Origin: Microcella putealis | GTDB lineage: Bacteria > Actinomycetota > Actinomycetes > Actinomycetales > Microbacteriaceae | Direction: 5' to 3' | DNA: 64,000 nt | Assembly: GCF_004216575.1 (NCBI RefSeq) | Contig: NZ_SGWW01000001.1 | Location: 1 to 64,000, forward strand | Shown here: in pieces, positions 22,549-35,401 of the stretch | Layout of the letters: each line of letters begins with the position of its first letter | Numbering within the stretch: position 1 is the first letter of the stretch | The notes under the pieces: generated by a model | Told to the model about the DNA's origin: nothing | Database searches by the model: none | What the model saw: the letters and a program-made list of their open reading frames with translations, nothing else | Program-made: the position numbers and the translations under genes

Positions 22549-22949
22549 GCGATTTTTCCGCCGACGGCCACCCCGCCGCCTCCCTCGACCCGGTTGCCGC
22601 CGACGCCGTGGTGGCGCGCGCCCGCTTCGCCGCCGACGGCCTCCTGCCCGCCATCATCCAATCGGTCGACGATGACGCCGTGCTCATGCTCGGCTACATG
22701 AACGCCGAGGCCCTGCGCCGCACGCTCACGGAGGGGCGGGTCACGTTCTGGAGTCGCAGCCGCGGCGAGTACTGGCGCAAGGGCGACACGAGCGGCCACA
22801 TTCAGCTCGTGCGTGAGCTCGCCCTCGACTGCGACGCCGACGCGCTACTCGTGCGCGTGCACCAGGTGGGTCCCGCCTGCCACACGGGGGCGCGGCGCTG
22901 CTTCGACGTCGACCCCGTGATCGTGAGCGAGACGGAGGCGCCCGCATGA
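22545..22949 (+). CDS. hisI: Phosphoribosyl-AMP cyclohydrolase
   Basis: The 134-residue zinc enzyme performs the third histidine step. ATG overlaps hisF. Core motifs are [33 protein letters not shown], the magnesium site DCDADALLV and the zinc ligands in CHTGARRCF. An extra 20-residue N-terminal segment precedes the conserved core. Confidence 0.95.
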   Translation: MSDFSADGHPAASLDPVAADAVVARARFAADGLLPAIIQSVDDDAVLMLGYMNAEALRRTLTEGRVTFWSRSRGEYWRKGDTSGHIQLVRELALDCDADALLVRVHQVGPACHTGARRCFDVDPVIVSETEAPA

Positions 22950-24487
22950 CGACGACCCTCGATGACGTCCGCGTCGTGCTCGGCACGGCCCGCGTGGTGC
23001 CGGTCATTCGCGAGCTGTTCGCCGATGCCGCGACCCCCGTGGGCCTCTACCGTTCGCTCGCCGACGGGCGCGCCGGCACCTTCCTGCTCGAGTCGGCCGA
23101 GCAGGGCGGCATCTGGTCGCGCTACTCGTTCATCGGCGTCGGCTCGTTCGGCGTGCTCACCGAGGCCGACGGCGAGAGCCTGTGGATCGACACCGGCATC
23201 GACGCCGCGCGCGCCTTCGGCGGCGAGCTGCCCGCCGACCCGCTCGCGGCGCTGGACGCGCTGTACGCGCGGTGGCGCACCCCGGCCGACCCCGCGCATC
23301 CGCCGCTGACGGGTGGCCTCGTGGGCTTCATCGGCTGGGATGCGGTGCGCCGCGTCGAACACCTCCCCGACGCGCCGCCCGCCGATTTCGCCGCCCCCGA
23401 GCTCGCCGTCGCCTTCACGAGCGAGCTGGTTGTCATGGACCACAAGACCGGCACCGTGCAGATCATCGCGGCGCTCCTGCTCGATGGCGAGCCCGACGAC
23501 GATGAGCTCGCCGCCCGATTTACGGATGCGCAGGCCCGCCTCGATCGCCTCGCCGACGCGCTCACCCGCCCGGTGGCGACGCACCCTGCCGCCATCGACG
23601 TGTCGACCGCCCCGGCGCCCCATCACCGCTCGACGCCCGAGCAGTACCTCGACGCGGTGGCCCGGTCGAAAGAGCACATCCGCGACGGCGACGTCTTCCA
23701 GGTCGTGATCTCGCAGCGCTTCGACCACCCGGTGACCGCGGCGCCGCTCGACGTGTATCGCGTGCTGCGCGCGCTCAACCCGTCGCCGTACATGTACGTG
23801 CTCAGCCTCACCCGCGTCGACGGAACCCCCTACGCGATCGTCGGCTCCTCGCCCGAGGCGCTCGTCAAGGTGCAAGACGGCCGCGCCTTTTCCCACCCGA
23901 TCGCCGGTTCCCGCCCGCGCGGCGCGAGCCCCGAGCAGGATGCGGCCCTCGCCGACGAGCTGCTCGCCGACCGCAAAGAGCAGGCCGAACACCTCATGCT
24001 GGTCGATCTGGCCCGCAACGACCTCTCGAAGGTGTGCGCCCCGGGTAGCGTTGAGGTGACCGAGTTCATGCAGGTCGAGCGATTCAGCCACATCATGCAC
24101 CTCGTCTCGAGCGTCGAGGGCGACGTGCGCGCGGATGCGAGCCCCATCGACGTCCTGCGCGCGACGTTCCCGGCCGGCACGCTCAGCGGCGCCCCAAAGC
24201 CCCGCGCCCTCGAGATCATCGACGCGCTCGAGCCGGCTCGCCGCGGCGTGTACGGGGGAGTCGTGGGCTACTTCGCCTTCTCGGGCGACCTTGACCTGGC
24301 GATCGCCATCCGTACCGCGTTCCTTGCCGACGGCGTCGCCCGCGTGCAGGCGGGTGCCGGGCTCGTGGCCGATTCGCAGCCCCAGGCCGAGTACGACGAG
24401 ACGATCGCGAAGGCGGCCGCCCCGCTGCGGGCGGTTGCGATCGCGAACGCGCTCGCGCCGATTGCCGACTCGGGGCACGACGCGTGA
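22946..24487 (+). CDS. trpE: Anthranilate synthase component I
   Basis: The 513-residue enzyme makes anthranilate from chorismate with a TrpG partner that is not in the window. The tryptophan feedback element LLES is at about residue 50. The chorismate domain contains FQVVISQRF, PSPYMYVL, PIAGSRPRG, LVDLARNDLSKV and TLSGAPKPRA. It overlaps hisI by ATGA, so his and trp genes form one run with no room for a leader-peptide attenuator. Confidence 0.96.
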   Translation: MTTTLDDVRVVLGTARVVPVIRELFADAATPVGLYRSLADGRAGTFLLESAEQGGIWSRYSFIGVGSFGVLTEADGESLWIDTGIDAARAFGGELPADPLAALDALYARWRTPADPAHPPLTGGLVGFIGWDAVRRVEHLPDAPPADFAAPELAVAFTSELVVMDHKTGTVQIIAALLLDGEPDDDELAARFTDAQARLDRLADALTRPVATHPAAIDVSTAPAPHHRSTPEQYLDAVARSKEHIRDGDVFQVVISQRFDHPVTAAPLDVYRVLRALNPSPYMYVLSLTRVDGTPYAIVGSSPEALVKVQDGRAFSHPIAGSRPRGASPEQDAALADELLADRKEQAEHLMLVDLARNDLSKVCAPGSVEVTEFMQVERFSHIMHLVSSVEGDVRADASPIDVLRATFPAGTLSGAPKPRALEIIDALEPARRGVYGGVVGYFAFSGDLDLAIAIRTAFLADGVARVQAGAGLVADSQPQAEYDETIAKAAAPLRAVAIANALAPIADSGHDA

Positions 24488-25059
24488 CCCCCGCGCGGCT
24501 CCGCCTGCTGTCACTCCTCGGCCCGCTCGCGGCCGCCGGGCTGTCCCTGCTTGCGTGGACGCAGGTCTGGGTGACGCTCACCCTCGACACGGGTGCGGTG
24601 GTGGAGGCGCGCGGTGACGTCGCCGCGTCGACGGTTCCGGCCCTCAGCCTCGCTCTGCTTGCTCTGACGGCGGCCCTTTCGCTCGTGGGCCGCACCCCCC
24701 GCGTCGTCCTGGCCGTGGTCGAACTCGCGCTCGGCGTCGGTATCGCTGCGGCGTCGCTCGGCGTGGCACTCGCGCCGGTCGATCGCGCTGCGCCGGCGGT
24801 GACCGCCCTCACCGGCATCGACGGCGAGGGCGCCGTCGCGGATCTCGTTGTCTCGAGCGCCACCTCGGCATGGGTGTGGCTCGCGCTCGCGGGCGGCGTC
24901 GTCGCGGTCATCGCGGGACTGTTTACGGCGCTCACGACGCACCGCTGGCCCGGGCGCACGCGCCGCTACGACACCCAGGATGCACGCGGCCGGGTAGGCG
25001 AGGATCGTCTCGGCGACTGGGACGCGCTCAGCGACGGCGACGACCCCACCGCCCGATAG
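24484..25059 (+). CDS. Trp biosynthesis-associated membrane protein
   Basis: This 191-residue protein has four predicted membrane helices (about residues 8-25, 48-66, 75-95 and 130-152) and a polar C-terminal tail. It matches the small membrane protein found between trpE and trpC across actinobacteria (TIGR02234 type), whose role is unproven; a transport or export function has been suggested only by context. It starts with GTG overlapping the trpE stop. Confidence 0.8.
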   Translation: MTPARLRLLSLLGPLAAAGLSLLAWTQVWVTLTLDTGAVVEARGDVAASTVPALSLALLALTAALSLVGRTPRVVLAVVELALGVGIAAASLGVALAPVDRAAPAVTALTGIDGEGAVADLVVSSATSAWVWLALAGGVVAVIAGLFTALTTHRWPGRTRRYDTQDARGRVGEDRLGDWDALSDGDDPTAR

Positions 25060-25096
25060 ACTGAACACTCCCGCCGATTCCCGAACCAGGAGACGC

Positions 25097-25327
25097 ATGA
25101 ACGCCCAGAACGACCTCGGACACGGTCACTCTCCCGCCGCCTGGACGGCCGTCGTGATCATGCTCGTCGGCTTCACCGTCGGCACGATCGCCTTCTTCTT
25201 CGAGATCGCCCCCGTCGTGTGGGCGAGTGCCGTCGTGGTGCTCGCTGGCTGGATCACCGGCGGCGTCATGGCGAAGATGGGCTATGGCGTGAAGGGCCCG
25301 CGCTACGCCCCGAAGGCGCACTCCTAA
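25097..25327 (+). CDS. HGxxPAAW-family small membrane protein
   Basis: The 76-residue protein has the name-giving HGHSPAAW at residues 9-16, then two hydrophobic helices (about 19-38 and 42-60) and the tail MGYGVKGPRYAPKAHS. The family is restricted to actinobacteria and typically sits before trpC; its function is unknown. CCAGGAGACGC provides a good Shine-Dalgarno. The stop TAA is directly followed by the trpC GTG. Confidence 0.85.
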   Translation: MNAQNDLGHGHSPAAWTAVVIMLVGFTVGTIAFFFEIAPVVWASAVVVLAGWITGGVMAKMGYGVKGPRYAPKAHS

Positions 25328-26104
25328 GTGCTCGACGGCCTGACCGCGGGCGCTCGTGAGGACGCGGCCGCGCGTCGCGCCGACCGTCCGTTGAGCGCGG
25401 TCGAAGCCGACGCTGCGGCCCAGGCCGCCGCGCTCGACGCCGTCGCGGCGCTGTCGCGTGCCGACCACGTCAAGCTGATCGCCGAGGTGAAGCGCGCGAG
25501 CCCGTCCCGCGGGGCGCTCGCGAGCATCCCCGACCCGGCCGCCCTCGCGGCGCAGTACACCGCCGGGGGAGCGCACGCGATCAGCGTGCTGACCGAGCAG
25601 CGCCGCTTCCAGGGTTCGCTCGCCGACCTCGAAGCCGTGCGGGCCGCAGTCGACGTGCCGGTTCTGCGCAAAGACTTCATCGCCGACGAGTACCAGATCG
25701 CCGAGGCGCGCGCCGCGGGTGCCGACCTCGTGCTGCTGATCGTCGCGGCGCTCGACGAGTCGACGCTGCGTCGCCTCTACGCGCACGTGCTCGACTGGGG
25801 CATGACCCCCCTCGTCGAGACGCACTCGCTCGACGAGGCTCGCCTCGCCGTTGATTTGGGTGCACAGCTCATCGGCGTCAACGCCCGCGACCTCACGACC
25901 TTCGAACTCGACCGCGAGCTGTTTGGCCGCGTCGCCCCGATCATCCCCGACAACGCGATCCGTATCGCCGAGTCGGCCGTCCTCGGCGTCGCCGATGTCG
26001 AGCACTACCGGCGCGCTGGCGCCGACGTGGTGCTCGTCGGCGAGGCCCTCGTTACCGGAGGCGACCCCGTCGCCACCGCCCGCCAGTTTGTGAGCGTGTC
26101 ATGA
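25328..26104 (+). CDS. trpC: Indole-3-glycerol phosphate synthase
   Basis: The 258-residue TIM barrel has [15 protein letters not shown] with the catalytic lysine (about residue 53), [37 protein letters not shown] and AESAV. It converts CdRP to indoleglycerol phosphate. It begins with GTG immediately after the preceding stop and ends overlapping trpB. Confidence 0.96.
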   Translation: MLDGLTAGAREDAAARRADRPLSAVEADAAAQAAALDAVAALSRADHVKLIAEVKRASPSRGALASIPDPAALAAQYTAGGAHAISVLTEQRRFQGSLADLEAVRAAVDVPVLRKDFIADEYQIAEARAAGADLVLLIVAALDESTLRRLYAHVLDWGMTPLVETHSLDEARLAVDLGAQLIGVNARDLTTFELDRELFGRVAPIIPDNAIRIAESAVLGVADVEHYRRAGADVVLVGEALVTGGDPVATARQFVSVS

Positions 26105-27327
26105 CCCTGCGCGACGTCGTCGGCCCCTACTTCGGCACCTTCGGGGGCCGATTCGTGCCCGAATCCCTGATCGCCGCCCTCGACGAGCTCGACGCGGCCT
26201 ACCAGGCTGCCCGCGTCGACCCGGCCTTCGCCGCCGAGCTCGCCGAGCTGCACCGCACGTACACCGGCCGGCCCTCGATCATCACCGAGGCGCCCCGATT
26301 CGCCGAGCACGCGGGCGGCGCCCGCATCCTGCTGAAGCGCGAAGACCTGAACCACACGGGCAGCCACAAGATCAACAACGTGCTCGGTCAGGCGCTGCTC
26401 GCGAAGCGGCTCGGCAAGACCCGCCTGATCGCCGAGACGGGTGCCGGTCAGCACGGCGTCGCGAGCGCGACCGCGGCCGCCCTGTTCGGCATGGAGTGTG
26501 TCGTGTACATGGGTGCCGTCGACACCGAGCGCCAGGCGCTCAACGTCGCGCGCATGAAGCTGCTCGGGGCCGAGGTTGTGGCCGTGCAGACGGGCTCGCG
26601 CACGCTGAAAGACGCGATCAATGACGCCATGCGCGACTGGGTCGCCAACGTCGAGAACACGCACTACCTGCTCGGCACCGTGGCGGGCCCGCACCCGTTC
26701 CCGACGATGGTGCGCGACTTCCACTCGGTTATCGGCACCGAGTCGCGCGAGCAGGTGCTCGCGCTCACGGGCCGTCTTCCGGATGCTGTGGCGGCGTGCG
26801 TCGGCGGTGGCAGTAACGCCATGGGCATCTTCCACGCGTTCCTCGACGACGAGTCCGTGCGCCTGGTGGGCCTCGAGGCCGCCGGCGACGGCGTCGACAC
26901 GCCGCACCACGCGGCGACGATCTCGCGCGGCCGCCCTGGCGTGCTGCACGGCGCCCGCAGCCTCATGCTGCAAGACGAAGACGGCCAGACCATGGAGTCT
27001 CACTCCATTTCGGCCGGCCTCGACTACCCGGGCGTCGGCCCCGAGCACGCCTGGCTCTCCGATATCGGGCGTGCCGAGTACCGCGGCGTGACCGATGCCG
27101 AGGCGATGAGCGCGTTGCGCCTGCTCAGCCGCACCGAGGGCATCATTCCCGCCATCGAGACCGCGCACGCGCTGCACGGCGCTCTCGAACTGGGCAAAGA
27201 ATTGGGCCCCGAGGGCATCATCCTCGTCTCGCTGAGCGGCCGAGGCGACAAAGACATGGAGACCGCGGCGCGCTACTTCCGCCTGCTCGACGGCGAGGGT
27301 GACGCCCCCGCGGGGTCGGCATCGTGA
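26101..27327 (+). CDS. trpB: Tryptophan synthase beta chain
   Basis: The 408-residue PLP enzyme has [23 protein letters not shown] with the PLP lysine (about residue 90), ETGAGQHG and the phosphate-binding GGGSNAMG. It is the trpB1 type that partners TrpA. ATGA overlap with trpC and GTGA overlap with trpA indicate coupled translation. Confidence 0.97.
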   Translation: MTLRDVVGPYFGTFGGRFVPESLIAALDELDAAYQAARVDPAFAAELAELHRTYTGRPSIITEAPRFAEHAGGARILLKREDLNHTGSHKINNVLGQALLAKRLGKTRLIAETGAGQHGVASATAAALFGMECVVYMGAVDTERQALNVARMKLLGAEVVAVQTGSRTLKDAINDAMRDWVANVENTHYLLGTVAGPHPFPTMVRDFHSVIGTESREQVLALTGRLPDAVAACVGGGSNAMGIFHAFLDDESVRLVGLEAAGDGVDTPHHAATISRGRPGVLHGARSLMLQDEDGQTMESHSISAGLDYPGVGPEHAWLSDIGRAEYRGVTDAEAMSALRLLSRTEGIIPAIETAHALHGALELGKELGPEGIILVSLSGRGDKDMETAARYFRLLDGEGDAPAGSAS

Positions 27328-28103
27328 GCAGCGTCGAGCAGACGATCAGCACGCGCCGCGACGCCGGCTCGGGTGCGCTGATTGCCTACCTGCCGATCGG
27401 CTTCCCGACGCTCGATGAGAGCGTCGAGGCCGCCATCGCCGTCGTCGAGAACGGCGTCGACATTCTCGAGCTCGGCCTTCCCTACAGCGACCCCGTCATG
27501 GACGGCGCCGCGATCCAGAAGGCCACGCAGACGGCCCTGCAGAACGGTTTCCGCTTGCGCGACGCGTTCACGGCGGTCGAGCGCGTGCGCGCCGCCGTCG
27601 ATGCGCCGGTGCTCGTCATGACCTACTGGAACCCCGTCATGCAGTACGGCGTCGACCGCTTTGCTGCCGACCTGAAGAACGCCGGGGGAGCGGGGCTCAT
27701 TACCCCCGACCTGATTCCCGACGAGGCCAGCGAGTGGATGTCCGCGTCCGAGGCGCACGACCTCGATCGCGTGTTCCTCGCGGCGCCCTCGTCGTCCGAC
27801 GTTCGCATGCGCCAGGCCGTCGAGGCGAGCCGCGGCTTCGTCTACGCCGTCTCGACGATGGGCATCACCGGTGCGCGCTCCGACGTCGACGCTGCCGCCC
27901 GCGGTGTCGTCTCACGACTCCGCGACGCGGGATGCACCTCCACGTGCGTCGGCCTCGGCATCTCCACCGCCGAGCAGGTTCGCGACGTGCTGAGCTACGC
28001 CGACGGGGCCATCGTCGGCTCGCGCCTGGTCGCCGCGCTGAGCGAGGGCGGCGTGCCCGAGGTGGCGCGCGTCGCCGCCGATCTCGCCTCCGGCACCCGC
28101 TGA
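27324..28103 (+). CDS. trpA: Tryptophan synthase alpha chain
   Basis: The 259-residue TIM barrel cleaves indoleglycerol phosphate. The catalytic aspartate lies in [12 protein letters not shown], the loop [14 protein letters not shown] follows, and the phosphate site is [10 protein letters not shown] and IVGSRL. The glutamate of [11 protein letters not shown] is present. It is the last trp gene; lgt follows after a probable new promoter. Confidence 0.96.
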   Translation: MSSVEQTISTRRDAGSGALIAYLPIGFPTLDESVEAAIAVVENGVDILELGLPYSDPVMDGAAIQKATQTALQNGFRLRDAFTAVERVRAAVDAPVLVMTYWNPVMQYGVDRFAADLKNAGGAGLITPDLIPDEASEWMSASEAHDLDRVFLAAPSSSDVRMRQAVEASRGFVYAVSTMGITGARSDVDAAARGVVSRLRDAGCTSTCVGLGISTAEQVRDVLSYADGAIVGSRLVAALSEGGVPEVARVAADLASGTR

Positions 28104-28127
28104 GCCCGAAACCGCTCTGGCCACAAG

Positions 28128-28133
28128 TAGGCT
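28128..28133 (+). promoter_or_regulatory. -10 element of lgt
   Basis: TAGGCT predicts a transcript start near 28140, giving about 29 nt of leader that contains GGAAAGG (28152-28158) before the lgt GTG. Confidence 0.4.
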
Positions 28134-28168
28134 GGCACGCGTCCCCACCCCCGGAAAGGCCCGCACCC

Positions 28169-29194
28169 GTGATCCCTGCCCTTCAACCGCTCAGCATTCC
28201 GAGCCCCGGCGAAGAGTGGCGCGCGTTCAATCTCGGTGAGTGGCTGCGCGAGCTCGGCCTCACCTGGTTCTCGTTCGACATCCTCATCAACGCCTACGCG
28301 CTGTGCATCCTGCTCGGCATCGTGGCGGCGGTGCTGTTGACGAACGCGCGGCTGAGCCGGCGCGGCGCCGAGCCGTGGATCGTCCTCGACATCGCGCTGT
28401 TCGCCGTTCCCCTCGGCATCATCGGCGGTCGCATCTACCACGTGGTGACCCACCCGGCCGACTACTTCTTCCCCGGCGCCGATCTTCTCCGCGTCCTCTA
28501 CATCTGGGAGGGCGGCATGGCCATTTTCGGCGCCCTCATCGGCGGCGCGATCGGCGCGTACCTCGGCTGCCGCGTCACCGGCATCCGATTCTGGGCATTC
28601 GCGGATGCGCTCGCTCCGGGACTCCTGCTCGCCCAGGCATTCGGTCGGCTCGGTAACTGGTTCAACCAGGAACTGTTCGGCCTCCCCACCGATCTGCCGT
28701 GGGGCCTCGAGATCGACCGACCGAACCCCGCGATTCCCGTGGGGCTCCCCGACGACATCCTGTTCCACCCGACGTTCCTCTACGAGATCATCTGGAACCT
28801 CGCCGGTGTCGCCGTGTTGTTGCTGCTCGACGCGCGCCTGCGCGTGCAGTGGGGCAAGCTGCTCGGCGCCTACCTCATCTGGTACGGCGTGGGCCGCAGC
28901 GTCTTCGAGACGATTCGCCTCGACCCGAGCGAGCTGTTCCTGGGGGTGCGCGTCAACGTGTGGGCCGCCTGGGCCGCCGTGGTTCTCGGCATCGTGCTGG
29001 TGCTGGTGCAACGCCGACGCCACCCGGGTGTTGAGCCGGGGCCCTACCAGCCGGGCCGCGAGTGGTCACCGGACGCTGGGGTAGACTCCGAAGACGTCTA
29101 CACCGAGACGGACCTAACCGGCAATGACGCCGATGAGGTCGCCGGGAAACCCGGCTCGTCCCCCGCCACAAGCGGAACACCCGCGAACGCCTGA
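28169..29194 (+). CDS. lgt: Phosphatidylglycerol-prolipoprotein diacylglyceryl transferase
   Basis: The 341-residue membrane enzyme attaches diacylglycerol to the lipobox cysteine. The family motifs are [28 protein letters not shown] with the essential arginine and asparagine, and [11 protein letters not shown]. About seven membrane helices end near residue 290; an acidic hydrophilic tail of about 50 residues follows. GTG 28169 is preceded by GGAAAGG; the long upstream frame is an overprint on trpA. The tail-coding DNA holds the candidate gltB promoter and leader. Confidence 0.93.
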   Translation: MIPALQPLSIPSPGEEWRAFNLGEWLRELGLTWFSFDILINAYALCILLGIVAAVLLTNARLSRRGAEPWIVLDIALFAVPLGIIGGRIYHVVTHPADYFFPGADLLRVLYIWEGGMAIFGALIGGAIGAYLGCRVTGIRFWAFADALAPGLLLAQAFGRLGNWFNQELFGLPTDLPWGLEIDRPNPAIPVGLPDDILFHPTFLYEIIWNLAGVAVLLLLDARLRVQWGKLLGAYLIWYGVGRSVFETIRLDPSELFLGVRVNVWAAWAAVVLGIVLVLVQRRRHPGVEPGPYQPGREWSPDAGVDSEDVYTETDLTGNDADEVAGKPGSSPATSGTPANA

Positions 29195-29319
29195 GTCGCC
29201 CGGATCGCCACCACCTTGATCCCGGCTCACGCTTCGCGGCGCGCATTGCTCGCGCATTTCCCCCAGGGCCAGCGCCGTCCCTCCCTTCTGCACGTAACGA
29301 TGTGAGGACGGTCACGCGT
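29082..29319 (+). promoter_or_regulatory. Candidate gltB promoter and long structured leader
   Basis: TAGACT (29082-29087), inside the lgt 3' end, would start transcription near 29094 and give a leader of about 226 nt before gltB. The leader contains GTAGAC/GTCTAC arms and a perfect GCCGGG-AAA-CCCGGC hairpin (29141-29155). The 125-bp gap after lgt holds no gene. I could not match the leader to a known riboswitch class. Confidence 0.35.
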
Positions 29320-32300
29320 ATGACTCACAGTCCCTACCGCCGCTTCTCGGCTCTCCCCGAGAAGCAGGGCGCCTACGATCCCGAGCGCGAGCGCGATGCC
29401 TGTGGTCTCGCGATGGTCGCGACCCTGCGCGGAACCGCCGGTCACGACATCATTCAGGGCGCACTCGACGCCCTGCGCAACCTCGAACACCGCGGTGCGG
29501 TGGGATCCGACGCCGGCACCGGCGACGGGGCGGGCATCCTCACGCAGATTCCCGACGCCTTCTTCCGCGCCCTCGTGCCGTTCAGCCTCCCCGAGGCGGG
29601 CGCCTACGCGGTCGGCGCCGCCTTCCTCCCGACCGACCCGGCCGAGCGCGCGCGCGAGAAGTCCGGCATTGAGGCGATTGCCGCATCCGAAGGTCTGACC
29701 GTCCTGGGCTGGCGTGAGGTGCCGATCAACCCGAACGAGGTGGGCGACCTCGCGCGCGAGGCAATGCCCGCGATCGAGCAGCTGTTCCTCGGCTCCGCCC
29801 GGTCTGACGCCGACGGGCGGCCACTTTCGGGCATCGCCCTCGACCGTCAGACCTTCCGCGTGCGCAAGCGTGCCGAACGCGAGCTCGGGGCGTACTTTCC
29901 GTCGCTGTCCTGCCGCACCATCACCTACAAGGGCATGGTGACGACGCTCCAGCTCGAGCCGTTCTATCCCGACCTGAGCGACGAGCGCTTCACGTCGAAG
30001 CTGGCGCTCGTGCACTCGCGCTACTCGACCAACACCTTCCCGTCGTGGCCGCTCGCGCAACCGTTCCGCATGATCGCGCACAACGGCGAGATCAACACGG
30101 TGCAGGGCAACCGCAACTGGATGCGCGCGCGCCAGTCACAGCTCGTCAGCGAGCTGCTGGGCGATCTGCGCGACGTCTTCCCGATCGTCACGCCGGGCGC
30201 GAGCGACTCGGCCTCGTTCGACGAGGTCGTCGAACTACTGAGCCTCGGGGGGCGCAGCCTCCCGCACGCGATCATGATGATGATCCCCGAAGCGTGGGAG
30301 AACCAGACGGGCCTCGACCCCCAGCTGCGCGCGTTCTACGAGTACCACTCGATGCTCATGGAGCCGTGGGACGGCCCGGCGGCGCTGTCGTTCACCGACG
30401 GCACGCTCGTCGGCGCGACCCTTGACCGCAACGGGCTGCGCCCCGGGCGCTTCCTCGTCACCGACGACGGCCTCGTCGTGCTCGCCAGCGAGATCGGGGT
30501 GCTCGACATCGACCCCGCGCGCGTCGTGCGCAAGGGCCGCCTGCGCCCCGGCGCCATGTTCCTCGTCGACACGGCCGAGGGCCGCATCATCGAAGACGAC
30601 GAGATCAAGCGCGAGCTCGCCACCCTGCAGCCGTGGGCCGAGTGGCTCTCCGGCAACCGCATCGCCCTCGCGCAGCTGCCCGAGCGCGAGCACATCGTGC
30701 ACACCCCCGCCTCGATCACGCGGCGTCAGCGCACCTTCGGGTACACCGAAGAAGAGGTGCGCGTTCTGCTCGCCCCCATGGCGAAGGCCGGCGCCGAGCC
30801 GCTTGGCGCCATGGGCTCCGACACGCCCATCGCCGTGCTGAGCGAGCGCCCGCGCCTGCTGTTCGATTACTTCACGCAGCAGTTCGCGCAGGTGACGAAC
30901 CCGCCGCTCGACTCGATCCGCGAAGAGGTCGTCACCTCAATGGCTCTGGGTCTCGGCCCCGAGCGCAACCTGCTCGAAGCGACTCCGCGGCACGCCCGCC
31001 AGGTCACGCTCGACTTCCCGGTCATTGACAACGATGAGCTGGCAAAGATTCAGCACATCGACCCGCGCCCGGGTAGCGCCCTCACGACGACGATCAAGGG
31101 TCTCTACCGCGTCGACAAGGGGCCGAAGGCGCTCGAGAAGCGCATCCAGGCGATGTGCGACGAGGTCGACGACGCGATCGACGACGGAGCCGAGTTCATC
31201 GTGCTCAGCGACCGTGACTCGACCGCCGACCTGGCTCCGGTGCCGTCGCTGCTCATGATCGCGGCGGTTCACCACCACCTGATTCGCACCGAGAAGCGGA
31301 TGCGCGTCGGGCTCATCGTCGAAGCTGGCGACGTCCGCGAGGTACACCACATCGCGCTGCTGATCGGCTACGGCGCCTCCGCGATCAACCCGTACCTGGC
31401 GATGGAGACGGTCGAGAATCTCGTCCGCAGCGGCATGATCACCGGGATCACCCCCGAAAAGGCCGTCGCGAACGTGATCAAGGCGCTCGGCAAGGGCGTG
31501 CTCAAGATCATGTCCAAGATGGGCATCTCGACGGTCGGGTCGTACGCGGGCGCTCAGGCGTTCGAGGCGGTCGGCCTCAGCCAAGAGTTCGTCGACCGCT
31601 ACTTCACCGGCACCACGAGCATCCTGGGCGGCGTCGGCATTGAGACGATCGCCGAAGAAAACGCGCGCCGACACGCGCACGCGTATCCCGCATCCGCCCC
31701 CGCGAACCCGCACGAGCGCCTGCCCAGCGGCGGCGAATACCAGTGGCGCCGCGAGGGCCCGCCGCACCTGTTCAACCCCGAGACGGTGTTCCGTCTGCAA
31801 CACGCCACGAAGTCGGGTCGCTACGACATCTTCCGCGAGTACACGAAAGCCGTCGACGAGCAGGCCGAGAAGCTCATGACGCTGCGCGGGCTGTTCCGCT
31901 TCAAAGACGGCCTGCGCGCCCCCGTGCCGCTCGACGAGGTCGAGCCGATCGAGTCGATCGTTCGGCGCTTCACGACCGGCGCCATGAGCATGGGCGCCAT
32001 CAGCCCTGAAATGCACGAGACGCTCGCCATCGCGATGAACCGCATCGGCGGCCGCAGCAACACCGGCGAGGGCGGCGAAGACGTCGAGCGCCTGCTCGAC
32101 CCCGAACGCCGCAGCGCCATCAAGCAGGTTGCTTCTGGCCGTTTTGGCGTGACGAGCATGTACCTGACGAACGCCGACGACATCCAGATCAAGATGGCGC
32201 AGGGCGCGAAGCCGGGCGAGGGTGGGCAGCTGCCAGCCAACAAGGTGTACCCGTGGATCGCGCGCCTGCGACACGGCACGCCCGGTGTCGGCCTCATCTC

Positions 32301-33886
32301 GCCGCCGCCGCACCACGACATCTACTCGATCGAAGACCTGAAGCAGTTGATCTTCGACCTGAAGCGCTCGAACCCGAAGGCACGCGTACACGTCAAGCTC
32401 GTGAGCGAGTCGGGCATCGGCGCCGTGGCGGCCGGTGTCGCCAAGGCGAAGAGCGACGTCATTCTCATCTCGGGTCACGACGGTGGCACGGGCGCCAGCC
32501 CCCTGAACTCGCTGAAGCACGCGGGCACTCCGTGGGAGATCGGTCTCGCCGAGGCGCAGCAGACGCTCATGCTTAACCAGCTGCGCGAACGCGTCACGGT
32601 GCAGGTCGATGGCCAGATGAAGACCGGGCGCGACGTCGTGATCGCGGCGCTGCTCGGGGCCGAGGAATACGGTTTCGCGACCGCTCCCATGGTCGTGTCG
32701 GGGTGCATCCTCATGCGGGTGTGTCACCTCGACACCTGCCCCGTCGGTGTAGCGACGCAGAACCCCGAGCTGCGCAAGCGCTTCACCGGCACCCCGGAAT
32801 TCGTCATCAACTTCTTCCAGTTCCTGGCTCAAGAGGTGCGTGAGTATCTCGCGCAGCTGGGCTTCCGCAGCCTCGAAGAGGCCATCGGGCACAGTGAGCT
32901 GCTCGACGTTGACCGCGCGATCCGGCACTGGAAGGCTGACGGCCTCAACCTGGCGCCGATCCTGTCGGGCCCGGTGTTCCCGAGCGAGGCCGCGCGCACC
33001 CGCCGGGTGGGTCAAGACCACGAGCTCGATGAGCACTTCGACAACCAGCTCATCCGCTTGTCGACCGATGCTCTCGAGCACGCGCAGCCGGTGCGCATCG
33101 ACCTGCCGATTCGCAACACCGAGCGCGCCGTCGGCACGATGCTGGGCAACGCCGTCACCGTGCGTCATGGCGAGCACGGTCTCGCGCCCGACACGATCGA
33201 CGTCACCCTCACGGGGTCGGCCGGTCAGAGCTTGGGGGCGTTCATGCCGCGCGGCATCACACTGCGCCTGTACGGCGACAGCAACGACTACGTCGGCAAG
33301 GGCCTGTCGGGCGGCCGCGTCATCGTGCGACCCGCACGCGAGGCGGTTTTCCACGCCGAGCGCAACGTCATCGCGGGCAACGTCATCGGGTACGGCGCAA
33401 CCAGCGGTGAGCTGTTCATTCGCGGCATCGTCGGCGAGCGCTTCCTCGTGCGTAACTCGGGAGCCACCGCGGTCGTCGAGGGAGTGGGAGACCACGCCCT
33501 CGAATACATGACCGGCGGTACGGCGCTCATACTCGGCGAGACGGGCCGCAACCTGGGCGCCGGCATGTCGGGGGGCACGGCCTACGTGCTCGACCTCAGC
33601 GACGAGCGGGTCAACCGCGATGCGCTGACAACCGGCGAGCTGACCCTCGGCCCGCTCGATGCCGACGACCGTGAGCTCGTCACTGAGCTCTTGAAGAAGC
33701 ACCACGACGAGACCGAGTCGGCTCTCGCCGCCCGTCTGCTCGCCGACGGCGATGCGGCGCTTGACCGCTTCGTGAAGGTGCTTCCCCGTGACTACGCCGC
33801 CGTTCTCGCCACCCGGCAGACGGCGCTCGACGAAGGCCTCGACCCCGATGGCGACATCGTGTGGGGCCGCATTCTGGAGGTGACCG

Positions 33887-33894
<8 letters not shown>
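29320..33894 (+). CDS. gltB: Glutamate synthase large subunit
   Basis: The 1524-residue protein transfers the glutamine amide nitrogen to 2-oxoglutarate. The class II glutaminase cysteine is Cys28 (DACGLAMV), exposed after removal of a propeptide. Then come the central domain, the FMN synthase domain ([26 protein letters not shown]), the 3Fe-4S cysteines in CHLDTCPVG and a C-terminal beta helix with repeated G-rich turns. ATG 29320 with GAGGA upstream is preferred over the in-frame GTG at 29302. Confidence 0.96.
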
Positions 33895-35344
<1,450 letters not shown>

Positions 35345-35401
35345 CACCGCGAGCGCTTCGGCGCCCGCGTCTACCACCACCCCAACTCACTGAAGGACCC
35401 C

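Noticed and set aside
22900..22950. Tryptophan attenuator or leader peptide before trpE
   Set aside because: trpE overlaps hisI by four bases, leaving no leader, and no Trp-codon run is seen.
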